A DNA stretch of 64,000 bases from Parasutterella muris (GTDB lineage: Bacteria > Pseudomonadota > Gammaproteobacteria > Burkholderiales > Burkholderiaceae_F): assembly GCF_009767915.1 (NCBI RefSeq), contig NZ_WSRP01000002.1:53071-117070 (forward strand), given 5' to 3'. The notes beneath the pieces were generated by a model. The model made no database searches, had not been told where the DNA came from, and worked only from the letters and a program-made list of their open reading frames with translations. This document shows, piece after piece, positions 7,274-16,031 of the stretch (position 1 is the stretch's first letter; each line of letters starts with the position of its first letter). The position numbers and the translations under genes are program-made.

Positions 7274-10200
7274 TACAGCAGTACCTTTTCAATCGCTCCG
7301 TCACGGAGCTTATTTAACGTTTCATGCAGCCAGCCGTCTCCGTATCTTGAGCGCATCATCTCCACAATCAGAAACTCCGCCTGTGATTTGATCGCGTCCG
7401 AATACCGGCTCATGCCCTGCAGACAGCCGGGACATGTCGTCAGAACCTTGGTGGTTCCGCTGAAGTCGCCCGCCTTGAGCTTCGCGGCCGCGCCTCTCAG
7501 GCTTTGTTCTTTCGCAAAACGAACCTGACTGGCGATGTCCGGTCGGGCAATCGCAAACGTTCCGCTTTCGCCGCAGCAGCGCTCAGAGAGCACCACCGAA
7601 GAGCCGTCCTTGGGATGAATCAGCGCGTTTACCGTCTCAATTGGCACGCCTTCCTTAAGCGGTGTATGACACGGATCGTGATAGATGTAGCGCGTGTTGT
7701 AGGCGCCCTTAACGGACACGCCCTTACTGAGCAGATAGTCATGGATGTCCATGACGCGGCAGCCCGGGAAAATGGACTCAAAGTTGTACTCGCGTAGCTG
7801 ATGCAGACAGGTTCCGCAGCTGACAAGCACCGTGCTGATCGAGGCATAGTTCATCGTGTTGGCAACACGATGGAAAAGAACCCGATTGCGCGTGATGATT
7901 TCATCGCCCTTATCCTTCAGACCGTTCCCTTTCTGCGGATGTCCGCAGCAGCGGTATCCGGGCGGAAGGATAACCTGCACGCCCAGGTCATAGAGCATGC
8001 CTAAAACGGCGATAGAAACCTGACTGAAAAGTTTCTCATTGCCGCAGCCCGGGAAGTAGAACACGGACTCTCTCGGCTGATCCGAAGCGGCAAGCTCCTT
8101 GTTTTTTATCACCGGAATAAATTTCGCATCCTCAATATCAAGCAGCTTGCGCGCCGTCGTCCCGACATAATCCTTCGGGAGCTTGCGGTTAACGAGATGA
8201 ATCACCTCTTCCCGAACACTCGGACGCCCCGTGCTGAATCCCGGATGACGCGCACTGCGGGCAGAGGCAATTTTCAGCATGTCCGAAGCCGCCCTTTCTG
8301 CCTGGAACCCATATTCAATCAGTCCCTTGCGGGCCGCTCTGACCGCAAGCGGGTTCTCAAGCTCAAGGAATTTAAGTCCGGCAGCCTTGGCCGGATGGAA
8401 GCGCTCCTTATGCTTGGCGTGCAGCATATCGCGCATCAGCATAGTGACGCGGCCGAAGTCAATCTTAACCGGACACGGCTTCTGGCATTTCTGACAGATC
8501 GTGCAGTGATCTGACACATCCTCAAAGTCGGCGTAGTGCTTAAGAGAAACACCTCGGCGGGTCTGCTCTTCGTAAAGAAACGCCTCCAAAAGCAGCGAGG
8601 TCGCAATCACCTTATTTCGAGGAGAGTAGAGCAGATTGGCATTGGGAACATGAGTCGAACAGACCGGTTTGCACTTGCCGCAGCGCAGACAGGTCTTAAT
8701 CTCCTCGGAAATCAGACGAGCCTCGCTTTTCTGCATAATCAGAGACTCATGTCCGAGCAAATTAAAACTCGGCGTATAGGCAATCGAAAGATTGGCCTGC
8801 GGTCTCAGCTTGCCTTTGTTGAACCTTCCGTGCGGATCGGTCTTGTCAAGGTAGTCGTAAAACTCGTCAAATTCTCCTTTGCTCACAAAATCGATCTTTG
8901 TCATGCCGATGCCGTGCTCTCCGGAGATCGCTCCGCCAAGCTTCTTTGCGACATCCATGACATACGCGACGCCTTCGTTGGCTTTACGGAGCATTTTCAC
9001 ATTGTCGGAGTTGACCGGAATATTTGTGTGAACATTGCCGTCCCCCGCATGCATATGAAGCGCAATGAATACTCTTTCGCGGAGCACTCTCGCATGAATT
9101 CGGAAAATCTCATTTCTGACATTTTCAAAGGAGTCGCCGGCAAAAATGTCATTGAGCTCTTTCAGAACCTCCTGTTTCCACGAGACGCGAATCAAATGAT
9201 TCTGAACAAGATCGAGAAGCGTCAGGCCGCCAAGATCCTTTGGAAGACGCTCAGAACGCTTTCTGCCAAGCTCTTCCAGCCGCTCAACCGCCTGCTTCGC
9301 GTCCTCATCCAGATGATGAAGAATATAAGTCCACTCGGCCTCAACCTTGTCCAAAAGAACAAGTCCGAGCGGAACTTTCTGACTGAGAAGCTCCTTCTCG
9401 GTGTAGCCGCCGGAACTCACTGCGAGTTTTCCAAGGCTGAGCGGCCCATCGAGATAGCACTTGGTCTCCCGAATCATATCGAGCTTATTCTCAATCGAGC
9501 AGCAAATATTGAAGCGTTCCACCGCGTTTGTATAGTCGCCGATCTTATCCAGAGGAATCACAACGTCTTCGTTCAGCTTAAAGGCGTTGGTATGCTTTGA
9601 AATAGCGGAGGTCTTTGAGCGTTCAGCCCAGAACTGATGGCGTGCTTCCGGGGTCTTCGCCACGTACGTGTCACCGTTTCCGGACAGCGCTATCTTGCGG
9701 ACTTCCTCCACATACTTGGAGATGCTCTCCTCGCTGCTGCCGATAATGTCTCCGACGATGACCATCTTAGGGTAGATCCCTCTTCCGCTCTTTGGTGCAT
9801 AGTTAATCGCATGAAGATAACGATCATCGAGATGCTCAAGACCGGCAAGCATCACGCCCTCGGGCTGGGGCTCAAAGAGCTGAGAAATCTGATAAATAGC
9901 CGGACCCGCGTTGCTTGCCGCTCCGTAGAACTCCAAGCATACGGTCTGAGTGAACGCGGGCATCTTGTGCACGATAAATCGGGCGGATGTGATAATGCCG
10001 TCGCAGCCTTCTTTCTGCAGTCCGGGAACTCCGCCAAAGAATTTATTCGTCACGTCCTTGCCCAAGCCCGGCTTACGGATTGTGCTGCCTTTGATCCGAT
10101 AAGTCCTGCGGCGAATCTCGGCGGCTTTCTCCGGCGCGCTTCCGCCTTTTTTCCAAACAGCCTCGAAAACCACATCTTCCTGTAAGTGGATTTTGCCGAG

Positions 10201-11193
10201 ATTGTGGTTGACGCGCGTCACCTCAATCCAGTCACCGTTGGGATCAACCATTCGGTACCAATACACGTTGTCGGCGGTTGTTCCCCACAGAACCGCCTTC
10301 TTGCCGCCGGCGTTTTCGGCGATATTGCCTCCGATCGTGCAGGCGTAGTTGGAGTTGGGATCAACAGAAAACACCCAGCCCTCGGAGGCTGCTTTTTCGG
10401 CAACCTGTTTATTGACGGCGCCTGCTCCGGCAAAAATCGTCGCATGCTTTCCTTCAAGGCCGTCGAGCGCACGGAATTCAACATCGGAAATGCGGTTTAG
10501 TTTCTCCGTATTGATGATGATTGTGCGCGGATGGAGCGGGACAGCCCCGCCGGTATATCCGGTGCCGCCGCCTCGCGTGATGATGGTGAAGTTCATCTCG
10601 ATACAGGCCTGCACAATACCTGAGACCTCTTCCTCTCGGTCGGGATAAACAACGGCGAACGGATACTCCACGCGCCAGTCGGTCGCATCCGTCACATGGC
10701 TCGCTCTGGAAAAACTGTCAAAGCGAATATTCTGACTCTTCGTGTACTTCTTCAGGCGCTTCAGCACAAGCCTTCTTAAGTCCCAGGACCGCTCAAAAGA
10801 ACTCTTGAATTTCTCTATAACAATCAGCGCCTTCTGAACCAAAAACTCAACCTTTTCGGCTGACTGAGGATCAAGTTTAGTGATCTGCTGCTGCATCGAA
10901 CGGATGCGATGATAAAGCGCGCCCACCAAAAGTCCTCTGCGCTTCTGGTTAAAGAGCATATCCTCCTGAAGATAGGGGTTGCGCTGAATAACCCATATGT
11001 CGCCCAGCACTTCGTAAAGCATCCGGGCAGACCTTCCGGGACGGCCGTCTCCGCGAAGCTCTTCCAAAACATTCCATGCATCTTCTCCGAGCAGTCTCAC
11101 AACAATGTCCCGGTCCGAAAAAGACGTGTAGTTATATGGAATTTCACGCAGTCTAAGGTTGTTCAATTTTTCTTTCGACATCTCTTTAATCAT
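7273..11193 (-). CDS. Fused FAD-linked oxidase / Fe-S oxidoreductase (DUF3683, GlcD-GlcF-like)
   Basis: A very large (1306-residue) single-chain dehydrogenase. Residues about 1-150 resemble the DUF3683 region of betaproteobacterial homologues. A PCMH-type FAD-binding domain follows, with RGGGTGYTGGAVPL near 208 and GGNIAENAGG near 285. The FAD-oxidase C-terminal domain has HAGDGNVH near 712 and GEHGIG near 757. Two 4Fe-4S motifs lie at about 832-845 (CLRCGKCKPVC) and 895-908 (CTICQKCQKPCP). Two CCG (heterodisulfide-reductase-like) modules lie near 1046-1083 and 1121-1206. It combines glycolate/D-lactate oxidase subunits D and F. A D-2-hydroxyacid is the likely substrate class (inference). Alternative ATG at 11181. 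Confidence 0.88.
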   Translation of the reverse strand: MIKEMSKEKLNNLRLREIPYNYTSFSDRDIVVRLLGEDAWNVLEELRGDGRPGRSARMLYEVLGDIWVIQRNPYLQEDMLFNQKRRGLLVGALYHRIRSMQQQITKLDPQSAEKVEFLVQKALIVIEKFKSSFERSWDLRRLVLKRLKKYTKSQNIRFDSFSRASHVTDATDWRVEYPFAVVYPDREEEVSGIVQACIEMNFTIITRGGGTGYTGGAVPLHPRTIIINTEKLNRISDVEFRALDGLEGKHATIFAGAGAVNKQVAEKAASEGWVFSVDPNSNYACTIGGNIAENAGGKKAVLWGTTADNVYWYRMVDPNGDWIEVTRVNHNLGKIHLQEDVVFEAVWKKGGSAPEKAAEIRRRTYRIKGSTIRKPGLGKDVTNKFFGGVPGLQKEGCDGIITSARFIVHKMPAFTQTVCLEFYGAASNAGPAIYQISQLFEPQPEGVMLAGLEHLDDRYLHAINYAPKSGRGIYPKMVIVGDIIGSSEESISKYVEEVRKIALSGNGDTYVAKTPEARHQFWAERSKTSAISKHTNAFKLNEDVVIPLDKIGDYTNAVERFNICCSIENKLDMIRETKCYLDGPLSLGKLAVSSGGYTEKELLSQKVPLGLVLLDKVEAEWTYILHHLDEDAKQAVERLEELGRKRSERLPKDLGGLTLLDLVQNHLIRVSWKQEVLKELNDIFAGDSFENVRNEIFRIHARVLRERVFIALHMHAGDGNVHTNIPVNSDNVKMLRKANEGVAYVMDVAKKLGGAISGEHGIGMTKIDFVSKGEFDEFYDYLDKTDPHGRFNKGKLRPQANLSIAYTPSFNLLGHESLIMQKSEARLISEEIKTCLRCGKCKPVCSTHVPNANLLYSPRNKVIATSLLLEAFLYEEQTRRGVSLKHYADFEDVSDHCTICQKCQKPCPVKIDFGRVTMLMRDMLHAKHKERFHPAKAAGLKFLELENPLAVRAARKGLIEYGFQAERAASDMLKIASARSARHPGFSTGRPSVREEVIHLVNRKLPKDYVGTTARKLLDIEDAKFIPVIKNKELAASDQPRESVFYFPGCGNEKLFSQVSIAVLGMLYDLGVQVILPPGYRCCGHPQKGNGLKDKGDEIITRNRVLFHRVANTMNYASISTVLVSCGTCLHQLREYNFESIFPGCRVMDIHDYLLSKGVSVKGAYNTRYIYHDPCHTPLKEGVPIETVNALIHPKDGSSVVLSERCCGESGTFAIARPDIASQVRFAKEQSLRGAAAKLKAGDFSGTTKVLTTCPGCLQGMSRYSDAIKSQAEFLIVEMMRSRYGDGWLHETLNKLRDGAIEKVLL

Positions 11194-11324
11194 CTGGAAA
11201 TTCTCTGTTCATGCCATCATTGTGCAATATTCTCGAGTAAGAGTCAGAAACTAAAACGCTCTTTTTTATTTTTTGGCCGCCTTAGTGCTATTTTTTTAAC
11301 TTTACCAATCACAAATCACAAAAA

Positions 11325-12848
11325 ATGCTTGAACAAGAATATCTGCGCCGCATCCTCAAGGCTCATGTCTATGACGTTGCAAAAGAAACTCCGCTCCAAA
11401 AAGCCAAACTGCTTTCCGAGCGAATTGGAAACAACGTCATGCTCAAACGAGAAGATTTACAGAGCGTGTTCAGCTTCAAGCTGAGAGGCGCCTACAACAA
11501 AATGGCCAACCTGACGCCGGAAGAACGCGCTAAAGGCGTAATCGCCGCAAGCGCAGGCAACCACGCCCAGGGCGTTGCACTCGCCGCAAGCAAACTCAAG
11601 TGCCGCGCGGTCATTGTGATGCCGATTACCGCACCGGCGCTGAAAATCAACACGGTTCGCCGACTCGGCGGTGAAGTCGTTCTTTACGGCGACTCTTTTT
11701 CCGACGCCGCTGCCTATGCGGCTGAACTTCAGGCCAAAGAAGGCCTGACTCCGGTTCCGCCGTTCGATGATCCGGACATCATCGCCGGTCAGGGTACCGT
11801 CGCCATGGAGATCATTCGTCAGGCCCAGAACGCAAACGGCGCCATCGACGCGGTCTTTGTACCCGTCGGAGGCGGCGGCCTTCTCGCCGGCGTTGCCGTC
11901 TACGTCAAAGCGCTGTATCCGGAAATCAAAGTGTTCGGCGTGCAGACGGTTGACTCCGATTCTATGAATCAGTCCCTCAAAAACGGCAAACCGACCTTCC
12001 TTGCCGATGTCGGACTTTTCTCCGACGGTACCGCCGTTAAACTTGTCGGTGAAGAAACCTATCGTCTGTGCGAAAACTTTGTTGACGGCATCATTCTCGT
12101 TGACACGGACGAAGTTTGCGCGGCAATCAAGGATGTGTTCCAAGACACACGCAGCATTCTCGAACCGGCAGGCGCTCTGTCCGTCGCAGGCATCAAGAAA
12201 TACGTCAAACTGAACAACATCAAAGACCAGAACTTTGTGGGCGTTCTTTCCGGCGCCAACATGAACTTCGACCGTCTTCGCTTCGTCGCTGAACGCGCCG
12301 AACTCGGCGAACATCGTGAGGTGCTTTTCTCCGTGACAATTCCCGAACGCCGAGGCGCGTTCAAGCAGCTGATCTCGCTGCTTGGCAACCGCAGCGTTAC
12401 GGAATTCAATTACCGTATCTCGGATGCGGACAAGGCTCAGATTTATGTCGGCCTGCAGACAGAACACCGCAGCGAAGCTCAAGGCATTAAAAAGCTCTTA
12501 GAAGAAAACGGCTTCCCAGCAGTTGACCTGACCGACAACGAACTGGCAAAAACACACCTCCGTTATATGGTCGGCGGCCACTCCAAACTGGCAGTCAACG
12601 AACGAGTCTTCCGCTTTGAATTCCCTGAAAGACCCGGCGCCCTCTTCAAATTCCTCTCCTCGAGCGCGCCCGACTGGAACATCTCCCTGTTCCATTATCG
12701 GAACCAAGGCGCCGATTACGGCCGTATTCTGGTCGGTCTTCAGGTCCCTCAGGAAGACAGCGAAAAATTCGGCGCATTCCTGCAGAATCTCGGCTACGCC
12801 TACGTAGAGGAAACCGATAATCCTGCTTATCAGCAGTTCCTGGGATAA
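11325..12848 (+). CDS. ilvA: Threonine ammonia-lyase, biosynthetic (threonine deaminase)
   Basis: A 507-residue PLP enzyme with the length and layout of biosynthetic IlvA. The catalytic domain has the PLP lysine in SFKLRGAYNKM (Lys52), the phosphate-binding glycine loop PVGGGGLLAG and ASAGNHAQG. The C-terminal part has two ACT-like regulatory domains, starting near residues 325 (LFSVTIPERRGAFKQL) and 425 (FRFEFPERPGALFKFL). It deaminates threonine to 2-oxobutanoate, committing carbon to isoleucine; the ACT pair normally binds isoleucine and valine. The adjacent 88-residue gene lies 48 bases downstream. Confidence 0.95.
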   Translation: MLEQEYLRRILKAHVYDVAKETPLQKAKLLSERIGNNVMLKREDLQSVFSFKLRGAYNKMANLTPEERAKGVIAASAGNHAQGVALAASKLKCRAVIVMPITAPALKINTVRRLGGEVVLYGDSFSDAAAYAAELQAKEGLTPVPPFDDPDIIAGQGTVAMEIIRQAQNANGAIDAVFVPVGGGGLLAGVAVYVKALYPEIKVFGVQTVDSDSMNQSLKNGKPTFLADVGLFSDGTAVKLVGEETYRLCENFVDGIILVDTDEVCAAIKDVFQDTRSILEPAGALSVAGIKKYVKLNNIKDQNFVGVLSGANMNFDRLRFVAERAELGEHREVLFSVTIPERRGAFKQLISLLGNRSVTEFNYRISDADKAQIYVGLQTEHRSEAQGIKKLLEENGFPAVDLTDNELAKTHLRYMVGGHSKLAVNERVFRFEFPERPGALFKFLSSSAPDWNISLFHYRNQGADYGRILVGLQVPQEDSEKFGAFLQNLGYAYVEETDNPAYQQFLG

Positions 12849-12896
12849 TATCGGCACGGCGGTCCGATCGCGGCCGCCCTCCTTGAGGAAAATCCA

Positions 12897-13163
12897 ATGA
12901 GTCTGACCATCAAAGAATCGGTTGACAAAGTCATGCAGGGTCTGCCGCCTCAGGCGCGTACCGCCCTTAATGTCATGGCCGAAATGCAGAAGCGGCCGCC
13001 CGAAGACGTGCTGCGTGACGAAATTCGCAATTACATCGCGGGACGTCTGCCCGCTATCGATTTAGAGGGTGCGGTCAAAGCTATTCAGGAGCGCTCATAT
13101 CAAGCCGGATACCTCGTCGGATCACTGCGAAAGTTTGTCAGCAATTGGAACCGTGAGGATTAA
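12897..13163 (+). CDS. Small hypothetical protein, 88 residues
   Basis: A complete small gene with a good ribosome-binding site (GAGGAAA, eight bases before ATG), 48 bases after ilvA and directly followed by an intrinsic terminator. I do not recognise the family. The product is predicted to be soluble and mainly helical, with no signal peptide, membrane segment or cysteine. The middle region (QKRPPEDVLRDEIRNYI) is charged, and the end (GYLVGSLRKFVSNWNRED) is amphipathic. Base usage matches its neighbours. It is probably co-transcribed with ilvA, but nothing shows a role in isoleucine synthesis. Confidence 0.65.
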   Translation: MSLTIKESVDKVMQGLPPQARTALNVMAEMQKRPPEDVLRDEIRNYIAGRLPAIDLEGAVKAIQERSYQAGYLVGSLRKFVSNWNRED

Positions 13164-13166
13164 TTG

Positions 13167-13190
13167 AAAAAAGCCCGACGCCGGGCTTTT
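13167..13190. terminator. Bidirectional intrinsic terminator
   Basis: A nine-base-pair stem AAAAGCCCG / CGGGCTTTT with a four-base ACGC loop. U-tracts form on either strand, and it lies between the convergent 88-residue and 68-residue genes. It can serve the ilvA transcript on the plus strand and the mre operon on the minus strand. Confidence 0.9.
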
Positions 13191-13203
13191 CTCAACTTCC
13201 GAC

Positions 13204-13410
13204 TTAGTCGGCGATGCGAATCTCTCCGTTTTCTTCAATCAGCTGAAGATCGTATTTCTTTTTGCCGTTGATCTCTTCAACCCAAGCCGCTGTCGGCACC
13301 TCTTCTTCGAGATTGGCGTTGATATATCTCTCGGCTTCCATCTTCGTTGCAAAATTTTCGCATCCGTTCGGATACTGAACGATCACTTCAACCACTACAT
13401 CCCGTCTCAA
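13204..13410 (-). CDS. Small hypothetical protein, 68 residues, last gene of the mre transcript
   Basis: A small ORF starting with TTG; an AGGAG site seven bases upstream decides this start, since no ATG lies in the first part of the frame. It begins four bases after the M20 peptidase stop, so translation is probably coupled. The product is acidic and soluble, with alternating hydrophobic residues (VVVEVIVQYP, KYDLQLIEENGEIRIAD) suggesting a small alpha/beta or beta-rich fold. I recognise no family. It ends 14 bases before the bidirectional terminator. Confidence 0.6.
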   Translation of the reverse strand: MRRDVVVEVIVQYPNGCENFATKMEAERYINANLEEEVPTAAWVEEINGKKKYDLQLIEENGEIRIAD

Positions 13411-13414
13411 AACG

Positions 13415-14827
13415 TCACTCCTTATAGTTGGCTACGATCCAAACGATCGAAGCTATTAACTTCAGAGCATACTCAATGTGCAGCGACTCGTTCGGACCGT
13501 GCGCGTTCGAATTGGGACCTAAGCCGCCGGCCACCATAAACTGCGCCTTAGGCCACGTCTTCGAAAACACATTCAGCAGCGGGATAGAGGCGCCCATTCC
13601 AAAGTAACAGGGCGCATTGCCCCAAAAGGCCTGAGAACTCTCCTCGAATGCCTTCTGAAGCCACGGCGCGGTTTGAGGCGCTGTCCAGCCGTCGCTCTCT
13701 ACCGTGGAGCTGTAGCTGACCTTTGCCTGAAAAGGCGGATTCTCCGTCACAATTTGAGAAAGTGCGCGGGACGCTTTAACCGCATCTACGCCCGGCGGAA
13801 GGCGAATGCCGATCTTTGCGGCGGTAAAGACACGCATAACATTGCCTGCGTTTTCGACCTTCGGCACACCGTCAATGCCCGTCACTGTCATTTCCGGACG
13901 CCAGCCTCTGTTAAGCAGACAGGTCAGAGCATCCCTGCTCAAAGGCTGAGTGGCCCCCGCAAATGGGAAATGGGACCAGACTTCGTCACCTAAAAGCGCC
14001 GCGACCTGCCGGTTTTCTTCCACCGTTTCGTCGGAAATTTCTGTTTTAAAGGCTTGCGGAAGCATCTCTCCGGTAGCAGAATTCTCCAGTCGGTCCAGAA
14101 GATTGCGCAGAACCATAAAGGAGCTCGGCGCAATTCCGCTTGCTTCCCCGGAATGCACGCCTTCCGTCAGTGTCTGAACCTTCAGAACTCCGCCGAGCAT
14201 TCCGCGCAAAGAGCGAACGATCCAAAGTCGATCGTAGTCACCGCAAGTGCTGTCAAGCGCAATGACCAGCCCGATGTCGCCAAGGCGCTGTCTGCATTTG
14301 TCCAGATACGCTTCATAGTGACGCGAGCTCGACTCTTCACAGGTTTCAAAAAGCCCGACGCATCTCGGATGCGCAAAACCGAGCTCCTGCATCACTTTAA
14401 CCGCGCCAAGCAGTGAGTAGAAGGCGTAGCCGTCATCAACAGAACCGCGGCCGTAAAGACGGCCGTTCTGCAGCACCGGAACCCACGGAGATTTGTCGGC
14501 GTCCCAGCCCTCGTTTTCCGGCTGTTTGTCCAAATGCCCGTAAAAGAATACCGAACGCTCAAATTTATCAGCAGAACTCGGCTCTATCTCAACAAGAAGA
14601 CACGGCGTGCAGCCCTCGTCTTTCACGATTTCGCACTTGAGCCCTCGAATCCCCTGTTTCTGCGCCCAAGCCTTCGCCTGCTCTACCGCGAATGCCAAAT
14701 GACCGGTCTTTTCCCAGCTGTTGTCAAAGTCCGGTGAAAGAGCAGGAATACGAATGAAATCCTCCAGCGCGGCAAGCATCGATGTTTGCCAAAAACGTTC
14801 TACGCTTTCATAAATCTTCTGATGCAC
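13415..14827 (-). CDS. M20 family metallopeptidase (carnosinase-like dipeptidase)
   Basis: A 470-residue dizinc peptidase. Metal and catalytic positions are FYGHLDKQ (His and Asp near residue 97), GRGSVDDGYA (bridging Asp), ETCEESSS (catalytic and metal Glu), ALDSTCGD (Asp) and the C-terminal NAHGPNES (His). The dimerisation domain lies between about residues 210 and 370. The pattern fits the CNDP/dipeptidase branch of M20. A GTG start is supported by AGGAG six bases upstream. It begins four bases after rlpA ends, at the tail of a cell-wall operon, so handling of wall-derived or other small peptides is possible (inference). Confidence 0.85.
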   Translation of the reverse strand: MHQKIYESVERFWQTSMLAALEDFIRIPALSPDFDNSWEKTGHLAFAVEQAKAWAQKQGIRGLKCEIVKDEGCTPCLLVEIEPSSADKFERSVFFYGHLDKQPENEGWDADKSPWVPVLQNGRLYGRGSVDDGYAFYSLLGAVKVMQELGFAHPRCVGLFETCEESSSRHYEAYLDKCRQRLGDIGLVIALDSTCGDYDRLWIVRSLRGMLGGVLKVQTLTEGVHSGEASGIAPSSFMVLRNLLDRLENSATGEMLPQAFKTEISDETVEENRQVAALLGDEVWSHFPFAGATQPLSRDALTCLLNRGWRPEMTVTGIDGVPKVENAGNVMRVFTAAKIGIRLPPGVDAVKASRALSQIVTENPPFQAKVSYSSTVESDGWTAPQTAPWLQKAFEESSQAFWGNAPCYFGMGASIPLLNVFSKTWPKAQFMVAGGLGPNSNAHGPNESLHIEYALKLIASIVWIVANYKE

Positions 14828-14830
14828 CTT

Positions 14831-16015
14831 TTACTCCTTTAAAACGAAAGCCTTGATATTCAGCGCATCTCGAACAATGGCTGTCGCGGCTTTCGCCTGC
14901 GCCTCCGTCATGCCGCTGCCGACCACCACTTTATGAAGCCCGTTAACGAGCTCAATGCGCACCTGCGCACCCATTTTATCCCCAAGAACTTCCGTGAACT
15001 GCTGCTTGAGTTTTAAGGCGTTCTGCTCGGAACGGAACACGCCGAGCTGCACGGCGTATTGCTTAACCGCAGAAGCCGCGTTTACTGCTTGGCCCAGCTG
15101 AGATTCAGACGCGTGTTTTTTCAGTGCGCTGATGACTTCGGCTTTTGCCTCTGTCTCAAACGTGTTCAAGGTGGTTTGATCAGCATTTCCGGCTTTTTCC
15201 AAAGCGATCTGCGCCCCGGCTTCCAGTACACGCTCAACCGGATTCTGATTCAGCGGCGGCTGATCCTTTTCTATGATGACGCGATCGGCGGTAATACTCG
15301 GTGAACTCGAAGAGGCAAGGGACTCCCCTTCGGCAGCTAAAGTAGCGACCTGAGCAATAAAATCCGACTCTTTGGTTGAGCCGCTCTCGCTTGAAGACAA
15401 TACTTTCTTCGCCACGGGCGCGGCAATCGAAGCAAGAACACTGCCGTTTGTGGTCGAAGGAATATTCCCTGCCGCGATCTGCGCTCGTGTAATGCGTTCG
15501 ACCTTCACTTTGGCCGTTCCTTTATTGACATAGCCGAGACGCGAGGCGGCCGCATAAGAGAGATCAATCACACGACTGTGCAGAAACGGTCCGCGGTCAT
15601 TGACACGAACAATAATGCTTCTGCCGTTTTCCAGATTCGTCACTTTGGCATAGCTCGGAAGCTCCATCGTGGTATGCGCCGCTGTCATCGCGTACATATC
15701 GTAAATTTCACCGGTGGAGGTTTTCTTCCCGTGGAACTGTTTGCCGTACCAGGAGCCGTAACCGGTCTGTACCAGAGGCTTGTCTCCTGTCATCGGAACA
15801 TATGTTTTGCCCATGACCTTGTAAGGACGGTTCGTCGCGGCAATCGGCTTCTCTACCTTCGGCACCGCATTCTTCGTTTCCATACCGATCGTACCTAAGG
15901 CAGAAGGCGGTCCGTCGTTATCGTAGTACTTGCCGTCTTTTTGTGAGGTTCCGCAGCCGGCGAGAATCGAGGCCGCGGCCGAAAAAATCAGTATCTGCCA
16001 ATAACGTCGTTTCAT
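14831..16015 (-). CDS. rlpA: Septal ring lytic transglycosylase RlpA, lipoprotein with SPOR domain
   Basis: A 394-residue protein with a lipoprotein signal ending in the lipobox LAGC (Cys21), which predicts an outer-membrane-anchored protein. The RlpA double-psi beta-barrel spans about residues 85-175 (YGSWYGKQFHGKKTSTGE, IVRVNDRGPF). A low-complexity linker follows, then a C-terminal SPOR domain (about 315-394; YAVQLGVFRSEQNALKLKQ). RlpA cleaves or binds denuded glycan strands at the septum, and SPOR localises it there. It follows rodA by 16 bases, the common mre-mrdA-rodA-rlpA order. Confidence 0.92.
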   Translation of the reverse strand: MKRRYWQILIFSAAASILAGCGTSQKDGKYYDNDGPPSALGTIGMETKNAVPKVEKPIAATNRPYKVMGKTYVPMTGDKPLVQTGYGSWYGKQFHGKKTSTGEIYDMYAMTAAHTTMELPSYAKVTNLENGRSIIVRVNDRGPFLHSRVIDLSYAAASRLGYVNKGTAKVKVERITRAQIAAGNIPSTTNGSVLASIAAPVAKKVLSSSESGSTKESDFIAQVATLAAEGESLASSSSPSITADRVIIEKDQPPLNQNPVERVLEAGAQIALEKAGNADQTTLNTFETEAKAEVISALKKHASESQLGQAVNAASAVKQYAVQLGVFRSEQNALKLKQQFTEVLGDKMGAQVRIELVNGLHKVVVGSGMTEAQAKAATAIVRDALNIKAFVLKE

Positions 16016-16031
16016 GTTTTTTCTTATTCAG

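Noticed and set aside
8536..9600. Long open frame (354 codons) on the plus strand opposite the FAD/Fe-S oxidoreductase
   Set aside because: It mirrors a well-supported gene whose Fe-S and FAD motifs fix the true frame; its own translation shows no domain, and no suitable start signal is evident.
11239..11277. Possible terminator/attenuator before ilvA (AAGAG...CTCTT followed by T's)
   Set aside because: Only five pairs with a 15-base loop; no leader peptide of Ile/Val/Leu codons is seen.
11457..12482. 341-codon minus-strand frame opposite ilvA
   Set aside because: Shadow of the ilvA codon pattern; no motif and no ribosome-binding site.
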